A DNA stretch of 60,004 nucleotides from an uncultured Paracoccaceae bacterium (GCA_913061275.1 CAJXSR010000023.1:1-60004); one strand, 5' to 3'; positions 19,242-27,409 are shown, counted from the stretch's first letter. The notes: a model not told the origin generated them from the letters alone. Made by a program: numbers and translations.

Positions 19242-19883
19242 TTATGGGGTTAAGCGCGACAGAAAGTCCGCTAGATCTTCGGTTTGAAAATGCACAAAAG
19301 GTCGCGCGTCTTTTGGGCCGACTAGAACTGTTTTCAAACCCATTTCATGCGGCACTTCTAAATTTCGCACATCATCTTCAAAAAGGGCGGCGGTTTTAGG
19401 GTTTACCCCATCAAGCGCAAATACCCGTTCAAAGGCGACCCGTCTTGGTTTTGGCTCATATCCTGCATGTTCCACGCCATACATGGCATCAAAAATATCG
19501 TCTAACCCACGCGCCTTGGTCACACGTTGCGCGTGTTCGCGTGAACCGTTTGTATAAACGATTTTGCGGCCTTCTAGCTGATTTATGGATGTTCGAAGCG
19601 CGTCATCATTTTGCACATGGGACAGGTCAATTTGGTGAACCGCATCTAGAAAAGGTTCAGGGTCAAGGTCATGCACTTCCATCAAACCTGCCAAAGTTGT
19701 TCCGTAATCAGCCCAATACTTAGCCCGCAATCGGTTGGCGGTGGGGTGGTCAAGGTTAAGGCTGTTCATCACATAATCAGTCATCAACACATCAATTTGG
19801 TCAAACAACGCATCCGATGGCGGATAAAGCGTATTATCTAGGTCGAACACCCAAGTCGTAACATGTGAAAAAGCCTGTTGCAT
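19242..19883 (-). CDS. HAD-family pyrimidine 5'-nucleotidase-like hydrolase
   Basis: This protein of about 213 residues has the HAD motif I VFDLDNTLYPPSDALF close to the N-terminus, motif II IVYTNGS, and the closing motif ALFEDDVRNLEVP. The LYP variant after DNT is typical of the SSM1/SDT1 type pyrimidine 5'-nucleotidases, which remove phosphate from UMP or CMP. The ATG at 19883 is chosen; a TTG seven codons upstream is in frame but less likely. Neither has a good ribosome site. It is divergent from the methyltransferase gene, with about 50 nt between them. Confidence 0.87.
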   Translation of the reverse strand: MQQAFSHVTTWVFDLDNTLYPPSDALFDQIDVLMTDYVMNSLNLDHPTANRLRAKYWADYGTTLAGLMEVHDLDPEPFLDAVHQIDLSHVQNDDALRTSINQLEGRKIVYTNGSREHAQRVTKARGLDDIFDAMYGVEHAGYEPKPRRVAFERVFALDGVNPKTAALFEDDVRNLEVPHEMGLKTVLVGPKDARPFVHFQTEDLADFLSRLTP

Positions 19884-19936
19884 GCAGATACAGTATTGGG
19901 CCAACGTGACCGCGTCTAGGTGTGTTCGGAGGAATG

Positions 19937-20755
19937 ATGGTTGTTAAACTAGATTGGCAAGGCCAAGTCGGAAAAGAATGGGCAATTAGGGCCGATGGGT
20001 TGAACCAGTTACTGGGGCCTGTGGGCCAAGCGGGTATTAAGGCGCTTGGTGATGTTGCGGGCAAACGTGTTTTGGATGTGGGGTGCGGTGCGGGCAGTAC
20101 TAGCCGCGCATTAAGTGCATTAGGTGCGGATGTTACAGGTGTGGATGTATCAAGTGATTTGCTGGAATTGGCAAAGGAAAACAAAACCGAGCGATATATA
20201 TTGGCCGATGCAAGCCGTGATACCTTAGGCGGGCCGTATGATGCGGTTTATTCGCGTTTCGGGGCGATGTTTTTTGATGACCCCACGGCAGGTTGGGTGC
20301 ATATCAGGGCGCAATCAGGTGCAGGTTGTAAACTATCAATCGTAAGCTGGTGTGACGCAAATGATAACGGCTGGGCAAGCATCCCGATGATGGCGGCGCG
20401 ACCGATATTGGGGCCTGAAAAAACACAAATGGCACCGTCAACAGTACCAGGGCCTTTTGCCTGGGCAGACCCGGAATATTTTGGGAATATCTTACGTAGT
20501 GCAGGATGGCAAAACCTGCAATGGAAGGCAGTTGATAGGTTGGCGGAAATAACCACAGGTGATAATCCTGACCCTGTTGAACGCGCGGTTCTGTTTTCAT
20601 TACGCATTGGCATATTGGCCAGACACATGGCAGGGGTTTCGGATGAAATAAGAGAACAAGTTGCAGCAGCATTGCGCCTTGCATATCAAGATTATTTAGT
20701 TGGTAATGCAGTACGGGTGCCAACAAAAGCATGGATAATTACGGGAACTTCGTAA
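19937..20755 (+). CDS. Class I SAM-dependent methyltransferase
   Basis: A protein of about 272 residues with the Rossmann SAM-binding motif RVLDVGCGAGSTSRALSALG, followed by VTGVDVSSDLLELAKEN (motif II acidic residue) and YDAVYSRFGAMFFDDP (motif III region). This is the UbiE/COQ5-like or methyltransferase-11 type; the substrate is unknown. The ribosome site GGAGGA lies at 19928-19933, and two ATGs follow directly at 19934 and 19937; the second gives better spacing and is used. A methyltransferase of a different family follows 9 nt after the stop. Confidence 0.85.
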   Translation: MVVKLDWQGQVGKEWAIRADGLNQLLGPVGQAGIKALGDVAGKRVLDVGCGAGSTSRALSALGADVTGVDVSSDLLELAKENKTERYILADASRDTLGGPYDAVYSRFGAMFFDDPTAGWVHIRAQSGAGCKLSIVSWCDANDNGWASIPMMAARPILGPEKTQMAPSTVPGPFAWADPEYFGNILRSAGWQNLQWKAVDRLAEITTGDNPDPVERAVLFSLRIGILARHMAGVSDEIREQVAAALRLAYQDYLVGNAVRVPTKAWIITGTS

Positions 20756-20764
20756 GGTAGTATT

Positions 20765-21532
20765 ATGAAATCGCATGAAAAAATAAAAGAAGCACAACGC
20801 CTTCTTCAAGAAGCCCATCAGGAATTAACGGGTTTCCTTAAAACGGAACGCAGTAGGCGGCGCGGCGAAGCTTTGCGCCAAATTCATACCGTATCAAATA
20901 TGTTGTCACCAACGCCCTTGTTCTTTTCGCAAGCTGGCCAAGACCGCATCATTGACCGTTTGTTGGACGGCAAACGTGATGGTGTATTTGTGGATATTGG
21001 GGGTTATGACGGTGTTACCGGTTCAAACAGTTTGTTCTTTGAAGTGTTTCGCGGCTGGTCAGGTATTGTTGTTGAGCCATCGCCCTTACAGTTGCGTTTG
21101 GCAAAAGATGCGCGCCAATGCCCGTGTTTGGGATATGCAGTTGCAGGAAAGTCTGGGCAGGCGGAGTTTATGGAAGTGACATCTGGTTACACACAGATGA
21201 GCGGATTTTTGAACAGCTATTCCCCGGATTTATTGAAAAAAGTACGCGCTAACCCAAAGCATGAAGAGACAATTCACAGCCTATCTGCAATGACACTTCA
21301 ATCAGTGCTAGAACAACACAAGTTGAAAAAAATAGATTTCTTATCTTTGGATGTGGAAGGTGGCGAGATGGACATATTAGCGGATTTTCCCGTTGAGAAG
21401 TTTGAAATTGATATATTCAGTATCGAAAATAACGCACAATCTGGCGATTTACCCAAATTAATGAAGTCGAAAGGCTATGAATTAGTGGAATTTGTTGGTG
21501 TTGATGATATTTACCGTAAAACGAAAAAGTAA
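20765..21532 (+). CDS. FkbM-family methyltransferase
   Basis: The 255-residue protein shows the FkbM signature: SQAGQDRIIDRLLDG, FVDIGGYDGVTGSNSLFFE as SAM motif I, GIVVEPSPLQLRLAK, and FLSLDVEGGEMDIL near residue 195. FkbM-type enzymes O-methylate sugars or polyketides and are frequent near surface glycan genes. The first 45 residues are a charged helix rich in Glu and Lys, perhaps a coiled coil. An AAGGTAG ribosome site precedes the ATG at 20765. It is the second of two neighbouring methyltransferases, and a glycosyltransferase lies 640 nt beyond its end on the other strand. Confidence 0.9.
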   Translation: MKSHEKIKEAQRLLQEAHQELTGFLKTERSRRRGEALRQIHTVSNMLSPTPLFFSQAGQDRIIDRLLDGKRDGVFVDIGGYDGVTGSNSLFFEVFRGWSGIVVEPSPLQLRLAKDARQCPCLGYAVAGKSGQAEFMEVTSGYTQMSGFLNSYSPDLLKKVRANPKHEETIHSLSAMTLQSVLEQHKLKKIDFLSLDVEGGEMDILADFPVEKFEIDIFSIENNAQSGDLPKLMKSKGYELVEFVGVDDIYRKTKK

Positions 21533-21544
21533 TCGGAACTGGTC

Positions 21545-22174
21545 ATGAAACACCAAACAGATGCCTATAAGATGATTATTGAGGCCATTGATCTGGGTGA
21601 ATATAAGCCTGGTGATCGTTTGGTAGAGTCTGAATTGGCAGATCGGTTTCAGGTTTCACGAACGCCCATACGCGAAGCTTTGCAAAGACTTGAAACGCAA
21701 TCTATGCTGACGCGCGACGGGCGGTCTTTGATCGTTGCATCCCTAGATCATAACCAACTCGCAGAACTTTATGAAGTTCGTGCCGAATTGGAAGGGTTGG
21801 CTGCCCAGCTTGCAGCACAACACGCAACACCCGAAGAGGTGCGTGTGCTATATGCGATGATTGTGGACGATCGCAAAATAATTGATGATCCTGTACGGCT
21901 ATCACTTGCCAATCGGCGTTTTCATAACCAGATACACTTGGCCAGCCGCAACAGGTATTTAATTAACCAGCTGAAAATGGTGCACAGATCCATGGCACTG
22001 CTAACGTCTACCTCTTTGGCGGTAGATGGGCGTGGTGAGATGGCTTTGAATGAACATGAAGAGATTGTTAAGGCTATTGAAAATCGTGATGGCGAAGCGG
22101 CCAATACGGCTTTGAAACGCCACTTGTCATTCGCGTTTGAAATGCGCCTAAAAATTGATGCAGGCGAAGTTTAA
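21545..22174 (+). CDS. GntR-family regulator, FadR/FCD subfamily
   Basis: The 209-residue protein has an N-terminal winged helix (LGEYKPGDRLVESELADRFQ, then VSRTPIREALQRLE) and a C-terminal all-helical FCD effector domain, with ELYEVRAELEGLAAQLAA and the metal- or ligand-site histidines in NRRFHNQIH and NEHEEIVKAI. FCD regulators respond to carboxylic acids or sugar acids and usually repress nearby catabolic genes. None is adjacent, so the target is unknown. The end overlaps the convergent glycosyltransferase gene by 4 nt. Confidence 0.92.
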   Translation: MKHQTDAYKMIIEAIDLGEYKPGDRLVESELADRFQVSRTPIREALQRLETQSMLTRDGRSLIVASLDHNQLAELYEVRAELEGLAAQLAAQHATPEEVRVLYAMIVDDRKIIDDPVRLSLANRRFHNQIHLASRNRYLINQLKMVHRSMALLTSTSLAVDGRGEMALNEHEEIVKAIENRDGEAANTALKRHLSFAFEMRLKIDAGEV

Positions 22175-24099
22175 CGCGCACCTGTTCCTGTATTGCTTGT
22201 TAGGGCCTCTATTTCATCTGCATACTGATGATCGTTTAATCCATGCTCGCTTTTATCCCAATAATCTGGCCTAACAAATACTTCGTATAAAGCTTTGTAT
22301 GAGGCTAAAAATGAAATAGGCCAGTATAAAACAGTCGTTACCAACCACGGCCTTAGGTGTTTGTGTTGTTCTGTATCAGTTGCTTTGAACCCTAAGTATA
22401 TAGACATCAGTTCAGACGTAATAAATGTGACAACCAGCATGTTAATGTACCATGTTGGTAGGTTGGAATAATATGGCGAATCAACGCCAAAACTTATTAA
22501 CCACATCGGCAGGATGATCGGAACCAAAGGGCGGACAACCCAAGGTACTATCATTAAACAAACCATCGTAAGCATTGCCGCAGTTCCAATATCGGCATGT
22601 AATTTAACGGGGCTTCGTAAATGTATGACGGCGGTTAAAAACAAACCTTTTAACCAACGTGACCGTTGTTTAATCCATGGTATCACTCTGTAATTTGCTT
22701 CTTCATAGGTCACCGCATTTATCCATGAACAGCGATACCCCATTTGGTACAAACGATACCCTAAATCAGCATCTTCAGTTACATTATAGGCGTCCCATCT
22801 GCCTAGTTTTTCTAGTATATCCCTCCGAAAATATACGGATGTGCCGCCAAGTGGAATTGGTAACTTTAACCGGTCTAATGCAGGCAAAATAACTCGAAAT
22901 AAAATAGCATATTCGATGGTGAAACAGCGCGACATCCAATTAGTCGACGCGTTGTAAAAATCCAAAATACACTGAATACAAGCAACATCATCGTCCTCTG
23001 CTTCAAACTTTTGGATGACCTGTTCAATTTGGTTTACTTCAGGGGCATCCTCGGCATCAAAAATGCCAATAATATCGCCATTACAGAAATCCAAAGCGTA
23101 ATTCATTGCACGTGGTTTTGTTTGCAATTCGCCCGTAGGTACCTCTACAGTTTTTACATACCAAGGCAGGTTAAGGGCATCTAAAGCCCCCTTTGTATCA
23201 AAATCTTTTTCTTCATATATCAGGCAAATTTCCAATAATTCCTTTGGATATGCTAAAGCCTGTAAGCGGCATATTAAGCGTTCAAGAATTGCACCTTCCT
23301 TATAAAGTGGCACCAATAATGAGGTTTTTGGACGTTTTGTGATTTCTAAAGGTTTAATGTTATTTGGCTTTGTTACGGCTTTTTTACGCAGTGTATATAA
23401 GCAGTATATTCTAAATACTATATTTGAAATCAACGCAATAAGGGCTAAACCTAAAGTAGCATCTAGCACTAGAATTGGAAAGAAATATAAGGCGGGCACG
23501 GTGCAAAGCAATGCATAAATGCCGTTCATCTTTGATAAAGAATTTTTCGACCATGCACGGCAACTTTTATGCTTTGGGCATGTTACCAATGCCGCTTTTT
23601 GTAAAGCGGCGCTTTGGGATTGTTGGATAAAATGGTGCAGGCATGTGGGTTTTATCAAAACAAAGTTTATGGGTTTTCCAAAGCGTAAAAAATATTTACG
23701 CGTACGGTTAATATTATCCGGGTTTGTAATTGCTACTGTCAGGCTGTGATCTGTATTACGCCAAACGATATTGCCATTTTTCAAAGCGGCTTGGGGTGTT
23801 GTGTATTTTGTCCAATTCAATATGGGGGGGCGGGTTTTTAAATCAATTTCTTCCAACCGATGCAACACACCTAACGCATGGTAAAGCTGATCTAGATTGA
23901 TCTTTTCCTGTCCAACTAGAATTTCGCCGATACTGGCATCTTTATACCGCTGTGTTGAAAGAGCTTTTAGCAGGTCACCTTCGGTAACAAGGTTTTGCGA
24001 CAACAACACATCGCCCAGATTCTGTATATCTGCACCTGGAAACGCGGGCGTTTCGATGTTGTTCTGGATAATTTTAAGATAGGGGACAGATGCAGGCAT
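22171..24099 (-). CDS. Membrane glycosyltransferase family 2 with an N-terminal GspE-N/MshEN-like domain
   Basis: The 642-residue protein has three parts. Residues about 20-150 resemble the N-terminal domain of type II secretion ATPases (LGDVLLSQNLVTEGDLLKAL, then GEILVGQEKI), a module that binds cyclic di-GMP in some proteins. A pair of membrane helices follows around 190-240. The GT2 catalytic domain has TSLLVPLYKE, FDAEDAPE as the DxD-type motif, TEDADLGYR and the QRSRW motif of processive synthases, then several C-terminal membrane helices. It probably makes or exports a surface polysaccharide from the inner membrane. No clear ribosome site precedes the ATG at 24099. The gene is alone, between gntR and carA. 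Confidence 0.9.
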   Translation of the reverse strand: MPASVPYLKIIQNNIETPAFPGADIQNLGDVLLSQNLVTEGDLLKALSTQRYKDASIGEILVGQEKINLDQLYHALGVLHRLEEIDLKTRPPILNWTKYTTPQAALKNGNIVWRNTDHSLTVAITNPDNINRTRKYFLRFGKPINFVLIKPTCLHHFIQQSQSAALQKAALVTCPKHKSCRAWSKNSLSKMNGIYALLCTVPALYFFPILVLDATLGLALIALISNIVFRIYCLYTLRKKAVTKPNNIKPLEITKRPKTSLLVPLYKEGAILERLICRLQALAYPKELLEICLIYEEKDFDTKGALDALNLPWYVKTVEVPTGELQTKPRAMNYALDFCNGDIIGIFDAEDAPEVNQIEQVIQKFEAEDDDVACIQCILDFYNASTNWMSRCFTIEYAILFRVILPALDRLKLPIPLGGTSVYFRRDILEKLGRWDAYNVTEDADLGYRLYQMGYRCSWINAVTYEEANYRVIPWIKQRSRWLKGLFLTAVIHLRSPVKLHADIGTAAMLTMVCLMIVPWVVRPLVPIILPMWLISFGVDSPYYSNLPTWYINMLVVTFITSELMSIYLGFKATDTEQHKHLRPWLVTTVLYWPISFLASYKALYEVFVRPDYWDKSEHGLNDHQYADEIEALTSNTGTGAR

Positions 24100-24157
24100 T
24101 TTTGAACCATTAATATTTGGCTCAAAACTCGGACAACTTTATTAAATCTTGATTAAT

Positions 24158-25321
24158 TTATCCCAAAGACGCGGAAAATCGTTCAAAAAGATAGAAACTA
24201 TCTTGTGGGCCAGGGCTTGCCTCTGGGTGATGTTGAACTGAAAATACTGGGCGATCTACCATTCTAATACCACAGTTTGACCCATCAAAAAGCGATACAT
24301 GCGTTTCAATAACGCCTTCAGGTAAACTGTCTGCATCTACTGCAAACCCATGGTTCATTGATGTGATTTCAACCTTACCTGTTTCGTGTTCTTTAACAGG
24401 GTGGTTGGCACCGTGGTGACCGTGGCTCATCTTTAGGGTATTACCACCAAGGGCTAGGGCCAACATTTGATGCCCTAAACAGATACCAAAGATTGGTAAA
24501 TCTGTTGTTAAAAGAATTTCCTGTATCATAGGTACTGCATATTCGCCGGTCGCCGCAGGGTCGCCTGGGCCGTTTGACAGAAAAATCCCTTTAGGATTAT
24601 GGGCCAGAACTTCTTCTGCCGTCGCAGTTGCTGGTAGAACAGTAACATCACACCCTGCAGAGGCTAGGCACCGTAGTATATTGCGTTTCGCGCCATAATC
24701 TATTGCCACAACCTTTTTCGCGGTTTCAACTGTCTTTGGGTACCCATCAGGCCAAGCCCAACGTTGTTCATCCCATCTATAAGATTGGGCACATGTTACA
24801 TCTTTGGCTAAATCCAACCCTTCTAAACCAGAAAAGTCACGGGCTAGCTGTAACAGGGCCTCTATGTCGAAATTACCATCTGGATCATGTGCAATGGCCA
24901 CATGTGGCGCACCTTGATGCGTAATGGCACGTGTTAGTCTGCGTGTATCTATACCACCCACACCTATGCGCCCGCGTTTTGCAAGCCATGCGGTTAAAGT
25001 TTGTTGCGAACGCCAGTTAGATGGCTCTGTCGGATTCCATTTAACAACCATAGCACGGGCAACAGGGTCGGCGGTTTCATCGTCTTCGCTATTTACACCT
25101 GTGTTGCCAATATGCGGGAAAGTGAACGTAATTGCTTGGCCTGCATAGGAAGGGTCGGTCATTATTTCCTGATACCCTGTCATTGCGGTGTTAAAGCAAA
25201 GCTCTGCCTGAATCACTCCGCTAGCCCCAAAACCGTGACCGTAAAATATTGTACCATCTGCTAAAACGATACAAGCTGTTGGTTTTTCTGCATTATTTTT
25301 GGGGGCAACCGCTGAAGACAT
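24158..25321 (-). CDS. carA: Carbamoyl-phosphate synthase small subunit
   Basis: The 387-residue protein has the CarA N-terminal domain (CIVLADGTIFYGHGFG; AMTGYQEIMTDPSYAGQ) and a class I glutamine amidotransferase domain: IFGICLGHQMLALALGG with the catalytic Cys, and HHPEASPGP with the catalytic His. It releases ammonia from glutamine and passes it to CarB for carbamoyl phosphate, which feeds arginine and pyrimidine synthesis. TAGGATA precedes the ATG at 25321. carB is not adjacent. It is divergent from yqeY. Confidence 0.97.
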   Translation of the reverse strand: MSSAVAPKNNAEKPTACIVLADGTIFYGHGFGASGVIQAELCFNTAMTGYQEIMTDPSYAGQAITFTFPHIGNTGVNSEDDETADPVARAMVVKWNPTEPSNWRSQQTLTAWLAKRGRIGVGGIDTRRLTRAITHQGAPHVAIAHDPDGNFDIEALLQLARDFSGLEGLDLAKDVTCAQSYRWDEQRWAWPDGYPKTVETAKKVVAIDYGAKRNILRCLASAGCDVTVLPATATAEEVLAHNPKGIFLSNGPGDPAATGEYAVPMIQEILLTTDLPIFGICLGHQMLALALGGNTLKMSHGHHGANHPVKEHETGKVEITSMNHGFAVDADSLPEGVIETHVSLFDGSNCGIRMVDRPVFSVQHHPEASPGPQDSFYLFERFSASLG

Positions 25322-25412
25322 AAGGGTATCCTATGGGTGAATTTTGCGCAAACTACGGGCTTGTGCTGGTTTGGTCAAGGTGTGGAAAAAATCAAAAATG
25401 CCTAAAATTCAG

Positions 25413-25434
25413 CACCTTACTTAGGTGGGTTTTT
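25413..25434 (+). terminator. Terminator-like hairpin in the carA-yqeY intergenic region
   Basis: CACCT at 25413-25417 pairs with AGGTG at 25423-25427 and is followed by GGTTTTTATT. The stem is short, but the T run on the plus strand resembles an intrinsic terminator. No rightward gene lies upstream, so if real it would act as an attenuator in a yqeY leader. It may also be chance. Confidence 0.3.
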
Positions 25435-25507
25435 ATTGTCTAAACCTTTGGAAACAGATATGCTCCTAAGTCTTGAGTGCAGGATTTGGGACGGGAGACC
25501 CTTTACA

Positions 25508-25960
25508 ATGCGAGACCGAATAAACGCGGCTGTTAAACAGGCGATGCTGGATAAAGAAAAAAACCGTTTAGGAACTTTAAGACTGGTGAATGCCGCGATT
25601 AAAGACCGCGATATTGCTGTGCGTTCGGATGGAAATATGGATGGGGTATCGGATGATGATATTCTAGGCATTATGACAAAAATGATTAAGCAACGCGTTG
25701 ACAGTGCTAAAACCTATGCAGGGGCTGGACGTCAGGAATTAGCCGATCAAGAACTTAGTGAAATTAAGGTGATCGAAGAGTTTTTACCTAAACAATTATC
25801 CGACGATGAGACCCAAGCGGCGGTTCAGGCGATTATCACATCTGTGAGTGCTGCAAGTATTCGCGATATGGGCAAGGTCATGGGCGCTTTGAAAGCGCAA
25901 TATGCAGGCCAAATGGATTTTGGTAAAGCGGGCGGTATTGTAAAAGAGCTGCTGGGGTAG
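25508..25960 (+). CDS. GatB/YqeY domain protein
   Basis: The 150-residue protein begins MRDRINAAVKQAMLDKEKNR and continues GTLRLVNAAIKDRDI, DDDILGIMTKMIKQR, AGRQELADQELSEI and EEFLPKQLSDDE. It ends in the C-terminal GatB/YqeY fold, with MGKVMGALKAQYAGQMDFGK. The family resembles the tRNA-contacting tail of the GatB amidotransferase subunit, but the role of stand-alone YqeY proteins is not settled. The frame is open 24 codons upstream, but the ATG at 25508 is the conserved start. Divergence from carA is common in alphaproteobacteria. Confidence 0.92.
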   Translation: MRDRINAAVKQAMLDKEKNRLGTLRLVNAAIKDRDIAVRSDGNMDGVSDDDILGIMTKMIKQRVDSAKTYAGAGRQELADQELSEIKVIEEFLPKQLSDDETQAAVQAIITSVSAASIRDMGKVMGALKAQYAGQMDFGKAGGIVKELLG

Positions 25961-26015
25961 GGCGCAAGCCTATAAATGCTGCCGAGAAATAAAAACTTTG
26001 TATCGTCAAACGAAA

Positions 26016-26039
26016 AACGGCGACCCTAGGGTCGCCGTT
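26016..26039 (-). terminator. Perfect palindromic terminator after the first cspA
   Basis: The arms AACGGCGACC and GGTCGCCGTT surround a central CTAG, giving a perfect 24-nt palindrome. On the minus strand it is followed by TTTCG after the final TT, making a five-T run. It lies 23 nt past the csp stop. A nearly identical element follows the second csp gene. Confidence 0.75.
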
Positions 26040-26061
26040 GAAATAGTAACAAACTTATTGC

Positions 26062-26268
26062 TTACGCAAGTTTAATGTCTGTTGCATTTTCTTTACCGTT
26101 ACGGCCTGTTTCTAGGTCGTAAGATACTTTTTGGTTGTCTTCCAAACCTTGCAAACCAGCTGCTTGAACCGCAGTGATGTGTACAAATACGTCGTCGCCG
26201 CCGTTGTCTGGTTGAATGAAGCCGAAGCCTTTAGTTGGGTTAAACCATTTTACAGTGCCATTAGCCAT
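26062..26268 (-). CDS. Cold-shock protein (CspA family), copy 1
   Basis: The 68-residue protein is a single cold-shock domain with the RNA-binding motifs KGFGFIQPD (RNP1) and DVFVHITAV (RNP2). CspA-type proteins melt secondary structure in single-stranded RNA, mainly in the cold. The start MANGTVKWFNPTKG has TTAGGAGA before it. It matches the copy 600 nt away at 61 of 68 residues, so this is a tandem duplication. Between the genes lies a long leader with a conserved hairpin just before the ribosome site. Confidence 0.96.
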   Translation of the reverse strand: MANGTVKWFNPTKGFGFIQPDNGGDDVFVHITAVQAAGLQGLEDNQKVSYDLETGRNGKENATDIKLA

Positions 26269-26286
26269 CTGTTATCTCCTAAATTT

Positions 26287-26307
26287 CCACGCGCGGAATG
26301 CCGTGGG
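26287..26307 (-). promoter_or_regulatory. Conserved leader hairpin before csp copy 1
   Basis: On the minus strand, CCCACGGCAT, two variable bases and CGCGCGTGG form a short CCACG/CGTGG stem ending about 8 nt before the AGGAGA ribosome site. The same element precedes the second copy, while the flanking bases differ. Conservation of both arms suggests an RNA structure that controls translation, as in other cold-shock leaders; this is an inference. Confidence 0.5.
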
Positions 26308-26617
26308 CTGTTATTGATTTCCAAAGGTCCGTATAGAACCAAAGGCGGCACAAGGGGCCGTTAATACAAGACTTTCAAGCATCAGGTTTAGGAACTTTGA
26401 AAGGCCTGTCCATATTTAGGAGAGAGGCTGAGGCCGTGCAGTTACCTGCGTAAGCCCCTTAATTCGTCGAATTCTACTAATGTATCACCGCACCATAGTA
26501 GTCAGTGCAGCTTTGTGATCGTATATTGAGGGGGGCATAGTCGATTTTGGGGGGGAACGTCAAGTCGCAAACCCCAAATCGACGTTTGAGCGCATCTTTG
26601 TGCTATATTTACATAAT
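26308..26617 (-). promoter_or_regulatory. Long leader and promoter region of csp copy 1
   Basis: No protein gene is seen in the 395-nt gap between the csp genes. It should hold the promoter and untranslated leader of copy 1, which in the cspA family is often over 100 nt. The strongest feature is a 12-bp hairpin: GTCGATTTTGGGG at 26540-26552 with CCCCAAATCGAC at 26572-26583 (one bulged T). A small RNA in this stretch cannot be excluded. Confidence 0.45.
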
Positions 26618-26641
26618 AACGGCGACCCTAGGGCCGCCGTT
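26618..26641 (-). terminator. Near-perfect palindromic terminator after the second cspA
   Basis: The element repeats the one at 26016-26039 with a single base change: AACGGCGACC, CTAG, then GGCCGCCGTT. It lies 22 nt past the stop of csp copy 2. The T tract on the minus strand is weaker (TTATTATG), so termination may be less complete. Confidence 0.65.
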
Positions 26642-26663
26642 GAAATTGGTATAAACTTATTGC

Positions 26664-26870
26664 TTACGCAAGTTTAATGTCTATTGCATTTTCTTTACCA
26701 TTACGGCCTGTTTCTAGGTCGTATGTTACTTTTTGGTTGTCTTCCAAACCTTGCAAACCTGCGGCTTGTACGGCTGTCACGTGTACAAATACATCGTTTC
26801 CGCCATCGTCAGGCTGAATAAAGCCATAACCTTTTGTTGAATTAAACCATTTTACGGTGCCATTTGCCAT
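26664..26870 (-). CDS. Cold-shock protein (CspA family), copy 2
   Basis: This 68-residue cold-shock domain protein has RNP1 KGYGFIQPD and RNP2 DVFVHVTAV. It differs from copy 1 at seven positions, all mild changes such as Phe/Tyr, Ile/Val and Ser/Thr. The open frame extends 11 codons upstream through the leader hairpin, but MANGTVKWFNSTKG at 26870 with TTAGGAGA before it is the family start. Transcription from here could run into copy 1 if the intervening terminator leaks. Confidence 0.95.
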   Translation of the reverse strand: MANGTVKWFNSTKGYGFIQPDDGGNDVFVHVTAVQAAGLQGLEDNQKVTYDLETGRNGKENAIDIKLA

Positions 26871-26890
26871 CCGTCTTCTCCTAAGTATAG

Positions 26891-26911
26891 CCACGCGCGA
26901 CATGCCGTGGG
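26891..26911 (-). promoter_or_regulatory. Conserved leader hairpin before csp copy 2
   Basis: The minus strand reads CCCACGGCAT, GT, CGCGCGTGG, the same arms as the element before copy 1. It ends about 10 nt before the AGGAGA ribosome site. Preservation of both arms, with changed loop bases, supports a functional RNA structure. Confidence 0.5.
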
Positions 26912-27073
26912 ATGGTGCTGCTTGTCTTCATTCTCGGTATCAGCAGGCATCACATAGGAAGTCGGCAGATCGGTGAAAGTATTAGCTTCACAGGATAACT
27001 AAAAATGCTTATGCGTCTAAATGCAAGCAATTCTTGCGATAGGTGTCTATATGGGCAAAATATGGTGGATATG

Positions 27074-27409
27074 ATGAAAGTTATACTTTATGGGCTAAAG
27101 TCCTGTGATACCTGCAAAAAAGCATTAAAATCGCTACAAAATTCTGGCCATGACGTGGTGTATATTGATGTGCGAAAAGACGGGGTTTCAGCCGATGATT
27201 TGTCAAAATTCCAAGATATATTTGGCGAAGCTTTGGTAAATAAGCGTTCTACCACATGGCGTAATCTGTCTGAACAGGTGCGATCAGGGCCTGTTTTACC
27301 CTTGCTAGCTGCACATCCGACACTGATGAAAAGGCCTGTAATTGATGCGCAGGGCGCATTAACCTTGGGGTGGGGCAAAGATGTGCAGCAAACGTTTGGC
27401 AGTATCTAG
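27074..27409 (+). CDS. ArsC/Spx-family thioredoxin-fold protein
   Basis: This 111-residue protein begins MKVILYGLKSCDTCKKALKS, with a CxxC pair as in the Spx/YffB/ArsC family. It continues with VVYIDVRKDGVSADDLSKFQ, VNKRSTTWRNL, and HPTLMKRPVIDAQG, which matches the Arg-Pro segment of arsenate reductases. True arsenate reductase activity is not certain; YffB-like members act on glutathione-linked substrates or are uncharacterised. ATG 27071 and 27074 are adjacent, with GGTGGA upstream; the second is used. It converges on the bufferin operon with a 4-nt overlap. Confidence 0.85.
   Translation: MKVILYGLKSCDTCKKALKSLQNSGHDVVYIDVRKDGVSADDLSKFQDIFGEALVNKRSTTWRNLSEQVRSGPVLPLLAAHPTLMKRPVIDAQGALTLGWGKDVQQTFGSI

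Noticed and set aside
26016-26641. The two similar palindromes as ends of a mobile element
   Set aside because: They are each self-complementary, lie just after csp stop codons and enclose no transposase; terminators explain them better.
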